Source: Costus lasius (taxonomy: Eukaryota; Streptophyta; Magnoliopsida; Zingiberales; Costaceae). From it: a stretch of DNA of 64,000 nt. A program made the translations under genes and the position numbers. Where the stretch lies: positions 63,849,843 through 63,913,842 of the forward strand of contig CM050448.1 of assembly GCA_027563935.2 (NCBI GenBank), given 5' to 3'. The notes beneath the pieces are model-generated. The model did not search any database, was not told where the DNA came from, and was given only the letters and a program-made list of their open reading frames with translations. Each line of letters begins with the position of its first letter. Positions within the stretch are counted from its first letter, which is position 1. This document shows positions 55,487-64,000 of the stretch, piece after piece.

Positions 55487-57383
55487 TGTGTCCGCAAGTG
55501 CACGGAAACTCGAAGTAATAAAAGATATCGAAACCACAGGGACCTATGTGTTAAATACTAAATAATTGTGTTCTCACTAGCTAAAAAAATGGTGTATAAT
55601 GAAATAAGTCGTAAGCGAACGATCGGAAACTATCACGGATTATCAGAGAGAGAAATTCAGGACTAGGGTTTCATCCTTCTTAATTTCTATAACTAGACAT
55701 ATATAAGTGTTTGTCAGTTATTCTTGTTAAGATAAAGATGAAATTTACTAATAAAGAAATTCCCTCCTCTAGGACGAACAATTTACACAAAACAACATTC
55801 ACTCTTGTGACTTGCTATTCAATGTTTAAAATAAGTAAATTGGACAAAGAAAGTTAAAATCACTTTCGTGGCTTAATTCTTAGTGTCAACATCTCAAGAA
55901 AAAAATTAAATATCCTCATATCTTAATTTCACAGGTTTTACTTAAGGGCTTCCAACAATCCAAATCACCTCTTGGTACATATTTTCATATTTTACTCAAT
56001 AAAAATTCTAGATCAAATTATCAACAAGAATTTATGCTTCAAAAATTATGATTTAAGAACGAATCTATGCTCAGAGCTTAAGTTCCTAAAACCATAAATT
56101 TAAGGGTTTCGAGTCTTGTAAGTCACTTCTCAGTACATGTTACAAACTCTAAAATATGCTGATACTTAGAAACTAGAAAAGATAAAAGACAATTATCATA
56201 GAAATAAAAATATCATATCGAAGAACAACTAACAAAATAGAGATTATCCAATCATTTTATAAATTAAGAGGATTACTCCCCCCCCCCCCTCCCATCCTAA
56301 AAAGGTTTTACGCTATCATGGTGGAAGTAGTACAATAATATGTCATTTTAGAAAATTTAGAATTCAAAAGAAAGGGAAAATAATGTTACTGTTCACGGGA
56401 GTGTGAAAAATTTCATAGCCCGTAATATCTATGATGAAATGTAGTGAATAGTAGCCACTTCTCGAGTTTTGTAGATCTCTCCTCCAATCGAGCTCCTTCT
56501 GATCTGAAACTTTTGTGTCTCTTCTCCTCCACGAGGCGCACCTTCCCTAAAAATTTTGTCATCTGAGATGCTCTGCATGTCTTTTAGCGAAGTACCCTAA
56601 GGCGGCGGCAATCTCTCTAATTTCTCCTTGTGTTGTCGATTAAAATTTGGGATCCCTATCTTGAAATATTCTCCTACTCTTATAGATCACTTCCCTTTTT
56701 TCCGAATTTGAAATCATGTCCTAAATCTCCCAAATTTAGCTTCACAAATTCCGGCAATAGTAACTCGTGCAAGACTCGGGCAAACTCAGCTGGTTACTTC
56801 AGAATTACGGTCATGAAATAAATTACGGCAGTGCCATAATCTTCTCTGTGCAAAATCATGGAACAATTACGGCTTGTAATAATAATCACAGTAGTACCGT
56901 GATTTGCTCTATGTAATTCTCTGGGATAATTATGGCCGGTGATAATTATTATAGGCGGTGATAATTATTACGGTAGTGCCATGATTGCTTCAATTTCACC
57001 CTAATAAAATTTACGGCAGTGCCGTAATCTTCTCTGTGCAAAAATTTCTAGAAATCACGGTCGAGAAAATTAAACATGGTGGTGCTGTGATTTATTCTGT
57101 AAGCTCCAGCAAAACCACGGTCGTAATTTTTTTTGAAAACTCTAATTTGCTTGAAAATTGACCAGTAATTTCCTCTTGATGACTGGAATTCGTCCATGCA
57201 TTCAGATTACTCAAGATCCATCGAAATTAAGCCCTTTTGCCTGAAATTAATAAAAAAATGAGAAAAGGTGTAGATTCCAAAATTTTTGTCAAATAAAGAT
57301 TCAAAACAAGCAAAAAAGCATAAATATGACTCAAAAAGACTAAACAATCAATATAAACTATACTATGAATTTTTGAGTCATCA
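55487..57383 (-). mobile_element. G5: Athila-type 3' LTR, antisense
   Basis: 1897 bp, minus strand TGATGACTC at 57383 to GCGGACACA at 55487; same family as solo LTR G4. Palindrome remnants of the TTACGG/CCGTAA type lie at about 56800-57125, and a TATAAGA-like box on the minus strand is near 56680. It also has a C12 run (56278-56289). The internal region adjoins on its right, so this is the 3' LTR. Left flank ACTGA (55482-55486) is the expected target repeat, with its partner beyond the window. Confidence 0.85.
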
Positions 57384-58519
57384 AAATACATAAGGCTCAA
57401 ACCTTGCTTGTTCCCAAGCAAATAAATAGAGAGCAATGTTGAATATGGGGAATATACTTTCTTATAAAATATAAATTTTTAAAATATAATCACTTTTGAA
57501 AAATTCTACCAAATGCTACATAAAATTTCAGATAAATACATTATCTTTTGAATTTAATTTGTAAGATTCACAACTTAACCAAATAAAATTTCATAACTTA
57601 TATAATAAATAGAATCGCAGTCTCATGAATTCACCAAAGTTTCACTTTAAATCCATAATACTTTTGTTTACAGGAATAGGATCTCCAAAATCTTTTTCCA
57701 CTTAAAATCCTCTTTTTTATCTCTCTTTTTCTTCTTTGACATTCTCTAAATCTATTACCACCTTTTTTCTGGTGACAAATTTAGAGTACATTGACAACAT
57801 AGCCGATGTAATAGAAATCATATCTCTTTGGTAGGATGAATCTTACCTAAAACAGCGGAGTTAATGTCAAATGATTTTTCCATGGCATGTACCCACATGG
57901 ATACACACTTTCTCTTTGGATTTCAACTCATAACTTTGGTACTACTGCCAATTTTACGCAGTGCCAAATAGAGGAGTCATTCTCTTTCTCTTTTTTTTTA
58001 TCTTGACTTCAACTCATATCTTCAGTACCACTACTAATTTTACACAGTGCAAAGTAGAGGAGTCATTTTCTCTTTTGGATCTTGGATTCTTTCTTCCCAA
58101 CAAATAGTAAAATAGATTAAACATCAACTAGGTTAATCAATCAACATAAATTTAAAAATTACACTCATATGCTCATTTTATTTAAGTAATATGCTTCACT
58201 CTCAAATTGCATTCCTTGAACAATATATCTACCCAAAACCTTATGCATCAATCAATGAAGGATTTCAACAAGAAGATATATATTGAAGAAATAAATTTAG
58301 CATAAGAGGTATATCTCCATTCTCAGACATTGACACGCATAGATATTCTTCATCACAAAAATAAGTATATCGGCATAGCAATATATCTATCAAAATTCCA
58401 CAAGAAGTAAAACCACGTATCATCATAAGAAATTGATGCATACTTTCAAAAAGAAACAAATGATCCAGTTACGAGTTATAAAATCCAGAAATCAGAGTGC
58501 ACCTACATATGGTGCCAAA
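57384..58519 (-). mobile_element. G5: region between env-like ORF and 3' LTR
   Basis: AT-rich and non-coding. A hairpin TGCTTG/CAAGCA lies at 57405-57420, just before the LTR, the counterpart of 41408-41421 in G3. Direct repeats of an 'ttgacttcaactcata' block occur near 57926 and 58002. No ORF is supported. Confidence 0.7.
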
Positions 58520-59430
58520 TCACATCATCAGTGCAAATGTATTAAAATTATACAATCGCATCAAAGTCAATATAAAAATCCGAGGAGAATAAAAAAATCG
58601 TAGATGGGAACTTGAAGGTCCATCTTTCCTTATGAAAGAGAATGCATCATTCTCATTGTAATAAAGCAATGAATAATTGAAAAGGTCAAGGGATACTAAC
58701 AAAGCAATAATCATCAGTGTCGGTATCTGTTTCCTCATCATCTTCCCCAGCTGGAGTCTCTCCCATCGTTTGTCCTGATCTCCTTCCTCATTTTCACTGC
58801 CAAAACAGTTCCATAGAAATTCCCCCATCTCCTCAATGTCTTCATGCATGTGCCCAATTGCCTTAAGCACCTTTTCCATGAGACGACCTAGACAGTATAC
58901 CTCTACAGATAGGGCCTAAAAACTGGGATCCTAGGCACTTGACCATTCTCTCTGATTAGGGGCAGCACTGCGTGATGAAGATTCGGCAGCTCTGTGTAGT
59001 GGAGAGTCCATGCTCATGCTAAAAGGGTCATCACTACCACCCTAGGTGGGTGGTGGTGGTGGTACTAAATCTAATGGTGTAGGGGTGGCATCGGCGGCAA
59101 CACTTGGAGAAAGCTTCCAATTCGCCTGATTTTGGACTGTGGTTCTCTCCTTGTTGGGTAATGGTAAAGTACGAGAGTTCGGTCCAAGAATCAAACAATA
59201 ATTGTCACCCTCTCTGACAATCATTTTCATAGCCACGCATGACTCTATATCTATTCTCGCATTACCTCTAGCAATCTCAACCCCATAAGGCTCCACACCC
59301 ACACCCAAAGAGAGTGGAATAGGAGTAAGGAAACCTCTTATAACAATAGCACCCCTTTTTGCCCATGCAACTTTATCAAAATGCTTAATCAAGAGAAAAA
59401 GCTAAATCTACTTGATAACCATGGAGCATG
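58520..59430 (-). pseudogene. G5: env-like ORF, C-terminal part
   Basis: Reading leftward from 59430 a frame runs through HFDKVAWAKRGAIVIRGFLT and IALSLGV-like sequence, then a proline-rich PPPPPT and a stop at 59042. After a frame break come EEMGEFLWNCFGSENEEGDQ and an acidic tail. It lies between the expected integrase (outside the window) and the 3' LTR, which is the env-like position. The match to the Athila env-like C-terminus is by position and general character, not by a firm motif. A4 inserted at 59430. Confidence 0.55.
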
Positions 59431-61059
59431 TGTTGGGGTATGCCCTTAAGGCTAATGTTTGAGGCCTTGGGTTGTTATCAGTATCATGTATAAACTCTAT
59501 GTTTATAAAGGCAATGGTTGTTATTCAGGTTGTTGCATTATCTGCTACTATATGTATACTTCTGAATAATGTCTCAATGGTGTTCAGCTTGGCTGACATG
59601 CAGTATTGTCCTTAGTCGAGATATCTTGGTGAACATGAGACAGCCTTGATATGATTGAGACTAATATGTGTTCTAATCTTACAGGATGCTTCGAGCATGG
59701 AATAGGATGTAGACTCATAGGTACATTGGATGTACTGGACTGGCCCTACTTAGGATATTCAATTGTTTGTCACAATGTGAATAATCCTTGTATGCAAACA
59801 AGTGGCATATTTCCTCTGACTTGAGATCACTTGTGTTTCTAAATGATGATTGGCAATGTCTTGAGGTAGTTCAATATCATTTGAAATATAATGGTTATAA
59901 ATTATCTTGGATAATGAACATGAGTCATGTTAGGGCACTAGTGATAGATATAGGATTGCCTTCTCCTTGTTTGGAGTGTGATGTTCTAAAGGGGCCCCCT
60001 GGATGAGATGGTTGAGAAAGTGTATGGCCATACCCAGATGACTATGTTCATATGATCTAACCACTCTCATCATATTGGAATTACAGGCTTGACAGGCTTG
60101 TCTAATAAGAACATCCAGTGGCAAAGGAAACACATATGTCATGTGACTTGGGTTCACACTTGTGCTATGGTTTGGGTGTAGTCTTGGAAGACTCTTTCCT
60201 TTATATCGGGAGACAGTGATGTGTTGCTAGATACCCCTCTCTGTTCGTGATAACGTAAGTTATCGTTACCGACATTTAAAGGAAACCCTTAGGGTCGCAC
60301 AATTTGATGATATGGCTTACTTATGTCAGATCGTGTGGACTGAATTGTTCTGATTCAGTTTAATAGGAGTTTAAACTCTGATTGGAAGTGAGATCTGGTC
60401 TGATCATGTTTGATTGATTAGGGCTTGAGATCGGTAAGCTTCGATCGAGAGAATTGATGCTTGATCGGTGAGATCAAGAGCATCAAGAGATGTGTGGTTA
60501 GATCTTGAGCCTTTTGGTTTAATGAGATCTAGACCATGTCTTGGTTTGATTTGGTCTTTGAACCAAAGTCAATTGAACCGGTTCACTTATGTGAACGCAT
60601 GGTTCAATTAAGGGGGCATTTTGATTGGTTCACTAAGCGTGAACGTATGAAGTCATGACTTACTATTTTTGGAAGCCATGACACTTCCCACGAATAGAAA
60701 CCGCCTCTATCGCCTTAATCTCTCTCGTGTGTCTCGTCTCCACGAGGGTGAAAAAGAAGGTATTCGGCCAGCCAAGAAAACATCTGATCTCCTTCATGCG
60801 ACTAGGACACTTTGGAGAGCTTTGCTAGCACAAGGCTCACACCAAGGGAGGAAGCCACCACCATCTTGTGTGTGATTGCTTTGGAGGAGAGCCGCTCGCC
60901 CTCTTGCTTCCAAGACGCCATCCAAGCAATGGCTATGGTAAGATCACAACTTGATCTTTGCAAGTTTTAAGTTGATCATATATTCATGCCTTATGCGATC
61001 TTCATGAAACCCTAGAAAAATTTTTATATGCGCATGCTTAGGGTTTCACCCCACTTTCA
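59431..61059 (+). mobile_element. A4: 5' LTR
   Basis: A 1629-bp LTR, TGTTGGGG...CTTTCA, with the conserved palindrome at 60022-60033. Left flank GCATG (59426-59430) is the expected target repeat. It is followed by a primer site, so it is a 5' LTR. Confidence 0.93.
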
Positions 61060-61414
61060 ATTGGTATCAGAGCAGGTTCTGGTATGATCTATATGATTGC
61101 AAAATTTGTGTGATCCATGCTTGCGTTGAGTAGATCTAAATCTTATTTTTGCTTGCGCAGGATGCTTGTTGGCGCATGTTGAAGTGGTTTTTGTCAAAAC
61201 TCATAATCTTGCACGACTCCACTTAGATCTAAAAGCGCCTACTTGTAATACTTAGACGTGTTACTAGGGTTGAAGTCGTCAGTCTAGTCTAGACCCAACA
61301 GCCTGATCAGACCATCTGACAGCCTAGATGGGTCGACCAGATAGCACCTATGCGCAAGCATGAGGTGGCTATAGGTCGACTGCAGAAAGGCGTGTAGCGA
61401 TGTCTGATTGAGGC
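61060..61414 (+). mobile_element. A4: primer site and start of leader
   Basis: TGGTATCAGAGC at 61062-61073, then leader sequence matching A3 from 18958 to about 19385 with gaps. It is interrupted at 61414 by A5. The coding part of A4 must lie right of the window. Confidence 0.9.
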
Positions 61415-63099
61415 TGAAAGTCCCCTAGAACAAAGGGGGCGAAACCCTATAGGAGGCGCATATGAAAATTTTGACGCAGCGGAAGGGGTTTCAAGGATCT
61501 ATGCATGTAATATGTTCAACTTGCAATGAGAAAGGGATTCTCACCATTGCCATCGCTTAGATGGTGTCTTGGAAGGAAAGGCGCAAGTGCTCCTTCTCCA
61601 AAGGTGACGCACACAATTGGTGTCGCCTACTCTTATTTGGTGCTCCTTGTGCTAGCAAGGTTCCAAGAAGTCGTTGTCGAATGGAAGGGGAGATCACCTT
61701 GCTTGGCCGAACACTTCCTCCTTTTCGTCTACACTTCTCCACACGAGAGTGCAAGTGCCGAATGCCCAAGTTGGCGACGAGAGAGGAGGAGAGGCGAGAG
61801 AGTAGAACGCCTTAGGCGTGAACGTGAGTAATGGTCACGTATGTGATCATGCTTTCTAAAAATAGAAAGCCACTCACTCACATGCGATCATGGGTTTACC
61901 CCATGCACAAACTCCTCTCAATTTGAACCACACGCTCACTCAATGAGCTGGTTCAATTTGGTCTGGTTCATAGACCAATCGACCCAAGCCATTAGTCCAG
62001 ATCACATTAAACCCTAAGGCTCTTGATCTGACCGTCGATCTCTTGATGCTGCTGATCTCACTGATCTAGCATCCAATCTCTCGATCGAAGCTTACCGATC
62101 TCAAGCCCTAATCAATCAAACATGATCAGACCAGATCTCACTTACAATCAGAGATTAAATCCCTTTAAACTGAACCTGAATAATTCAGTCCACACGATCT
62201 GACTTAAGTAAGCCATATCATCAAATTGTGCGACCCTGAGGGTTTCCTTTAAATGTCGGTAACGATAACTCACGTTATCACGATCAGTGAGGGGTATCTA
62301 GCAACACATCACTGTCTCCCGATATAAAGAAAAGAGTCTTCCAAGACTACACCCAAACCACAGCACAAGTGTGAATCCAACTCACAAGGCATGCATGTTT
62401 CCTTTGCCACTGGATGTTCTTATTGGACAAGCGTGTCAAGCTTGTAACTCCAATATGATGAGCATGATTAGATCAGATGAACATAGTCACCTGGGTATGG
62501 CCATACTCTTTTCTCAATCATCTCATCCAAGGGGCCCCTTTAGAACATCACACTCCTTAAACAAGGAGACGGCAATCCTTTGTCTATCACTAGTGCCCTA
62601 ACCTGATTCAAGCTCACCATCCAAGATAGTCTATAATCATTATGTTTCAAATGATATTGAACTACCTCAAAACAATGACAATCATCATTTAGAAAACACA
62701 AGTGATCTCAAGTCAGAGGAAATGTGCCACTTGTCGCAATCAAGGATTATTCACATTGTGACAAGCAATTGAATATCCTAGTAGGGTCTGTCCAGTACAT
62801 CCAATGTACCCATGAGTCTACATCTTATTCCATGCTCGAAGCATCCTATAAGATTAGAACACATATTAGTCTCAATCATATCAAGGCTGTCTCATGTTCA
62901 CCAAGATATATCGACTAAGGACTTTATAGCATGTCAGCCCAGCTGAACAGCTTTGAGACATTATTCAGAAGTACAATTATTGCAGCAGACAATGTAACAA
63001 ACTGAATAACAACCATGCCTTTATAAACATAAGAGTTTATACATGATACTGATACAATCCCAAGGCCTCAAACATTAGCCTTAAGGGCATACCCCAACA
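61415..63099 (-). mobile_element. A5: 3' LTR, antisense
   Basis: 1685 bp, minus strand TGTTGGGGT at 63099 to GGACTTTCA at 61415. The conserved palindrome is at 62495-62506. Left flank GAGGC (61410-61414) is the expected target repeat inside the A4 leader. Confidence 0.92.
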
Positions 63100-63110
63100 A
63101 TCTCCCACTT
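63100..63110 (-). promoter_or_regulatory. Polypurine tract of A5
   Basis: The minus strand reads AAGTGGGAGAT directly before the 3' LTR, identical to A2 and A3. Confidence 0.87.
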
Positions 63111-63119
63111 GCACTTAAT

Positions 63120-64000
63120 CTAATGGTTGAGAAATCTCAAACCCATATTATTACAATGCTTCTCATGCTTCTGCTGCGCCAGAGGCTTGGTAAGCGGGTC
63201 TGCCAGATTGTCATCTGTATGAACCTTGCAGACTTTGATCTTGCCACGATCTATGATCTCCCTGATCAAATGAAACCGTCTCTGTATGTGCTTGGACTTC
63301 TGGTGCGACCGTGGTTCCTTTGCTTGTGCGATTGCTCCAGTGTTATCACAGAAGATAACCAAAGGATCTGCACTCGAAGGAACAACACCAAGTTCTCTCA
63401 CGAACTTACGACTCCACACTGCCTCCTTGGATGCTTCCGAGGCTGCAACATACTCGGCTTCTGTTGTGGAATCAGCAACAGTTGACTGTTTGAAACTCTT
63501 CCACACCACTGCTCCTCCATTCAAGCTAAAAACATAGCCTGATTGCGATCGGAAATCATCCTGGTCAGACTGGAACGAAGCGTCAGTATATCCTTCAATA
63601 CTGAGTTCTTCCTGACCACCATATATCAAGAACATATCTTTGGTCCTCCGCAGATATTTTAAAATGTTCTTGACTGCAATCCAGTGCGCCATACCTGGAT
63701 TACCTTGGAACCGACTGGTCACGCTTAACCCGTAAGCGACGTCTGGGCGAGTACACAACATCGCATACATTATGGACCCAATAGCCGAAGCATAAGGCGT
63801 ATTGTCCATTTCATCTTTCTCAGTCTGTGTTTGTGGACACTGACTCTTTGAAAGATTCAGACCATGTCTGACTGGAAGATATCCTCTTTTAGAGTTCTCT
63901 AAATGAAATCTCTCCAGGACTTTATCGATGTAAGTACTCTGGCACAGCCCGAGAAGCCTCTTAGATCTATCCCTGTAGATCTTCACACCTAATACATAGG
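63120..64000 (-). CDS. A5: copia polyprotein C-terminus, partial
   Basis: The C-terminal 290 or so codons of a copia A polyprotein, open to the window edge. They cover the end of RT (LGVKIYRDRSKRLLG) and the whole RNase H: D in GYTDASFQ, E in TTEAEY, D in FCDNTGA and D in LADPLTK are all present. The end QQKHEKHCNNMGLRFLNH equals that of A2. The 34-nt segment missing in A3 is intact here. If the rest of the frame is intact, this copy could supply active RNase H. The N-terminal four fifths lie outside the window. Confidence 0.93.
   Translation of the reverse strand, partial: YVLGVKIYRDRSKRLLGLCQSTYIDKVLERFHLENSKRGYLPVRHGLNLSKSQCPQTQTEKDEMDNTPYASAIGSIMYAMLCTRPDVAYGLSVTSRFQGNPGMAHWIAVKNILKYLRRTKDMFLIYGGQEELSIEGYTDASFQSDQDDFRSQSGYVFSLNGGAVVWKSFKQSTVADSTTEAEYVAASEASKEAVWSRKFVRELGVVPSSADPLVIFCDNTGAIAQAKEPRSHQKSKHIQRRFHLIREIIDRGKIKVCKVHTDDNLADPLTKPLAQQKHEKHCNNMGLRFLNH

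Noticed and set aside
58600..58700. Hydrophobic stretch in the minus-strand frame (IIALLVSLDLF region) as an env-like membrane anchor
   Set aside because: The frame is already broken upstream. The alternative frame there gives an acidic tail that fits the preceding sequence better, so the hydrophobicity may be accidental.
1..64000. Host genes, tRNA or rRNA genes
   Set aside because: Looking through both strands I found no ORF with non-transposon domains, no cloverleaf-like A/B box pair that I could defend, and no rRNA-like sequence. A tRNAscan and BLASTX search would be the decisive test.

Overview
The window reads as one intergenic block of a large-genome flowering plant. I could support no host gene, tRNA, rRNA or CRISPR. 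Almost every base belongs to LTR retrotransposons, of two groups known from plants. One is Ty1-copia elements resembling the Angela/BARE type (about 1.6-2.0 kb LTRs, primer site matching initiator tRNA-Met, gag-PR-IN-RT-RH order). The other is Ty3-gypsy elements of the Athila/Tat type (LTRs starting TGATG, primer site matching tRNA-Asp, DLGAS protease, env-like ORF after pol). The species cannot be named from this sequence.

Names used here: A1-A5 are copies of copia subfamily A, B1-B5 copies of copia subfamily B, C1 a third copia family, G1-G5 Athila-type elements. Layout: A1 (minus, 1-2625) sits inside A2 (plus, 2626-7936). A2 sits in G1 (minus, 7937-10217), which sits in the LTR of B1 (minus, 10218-12050). 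B1 coding sequence is cut by G2 (plus, from 12051). G2 carries a B2 LTR piece (13765-15276), the whole of G3 (16460-42915), and solo LTR G4 (44877-46764), and it ends in an env-like fragment (47120-47490). G3 itself holds A3 (17215-26344, target repeat ATTTC, nearly identical LTRs) and B3 (30686-39125, target repeat CTAGG/CCAGG). Then follow a fold-back and two opposed B LTRs (B4/B5, 47471-51036), the decayed copia C1 (minus, 51037-53855), an unassigned stretch (53856-55486), the 3' part of G5 (minus, 55487-59430), the 5' end of A4 (plus, 59431-61414), and A5 (minus, 61415-64000) inserted in the leader of A4.

Relative ages follow from nesting. G2 is older than G3, which is older than B3 and A3; A3 is very young. 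A3 has the only polyprotein read from start to stop, and a 34-nt deletion removes the end of its RNase H. A2 keeps an open frame with an intact C-terminus but has lost its N-terminal 93 codons to the A1 insertion. B3, G2, G3 and C1 are pseudogenes. Most in-frame stops in B3 and G3 can be explained by C-to-T or G-to-A transitions, the pattern expected of methylated, silenced DNA.

The most notable signals are not genes. First, the leaders of A3 and B3 carry a matching array of six short hairpins over about 395 nt just before gag, with near-equal spacing and compensatory stem changes; this is a candidate packaging or dimerisation RNA. Second, every Athila-type LTR here has a cluster of palindromes on the U3 side of a TATA-like box, with different palindrome sequences in different families. 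The same palindrome-plus-TATA layout recurs between pol and the env-like ORF of G2. Third, a perfect 12-bp palindrome is kept in every copia A and B LTR that spans its position. Fourth, three head-on same-family insertions create large inverted repeats.
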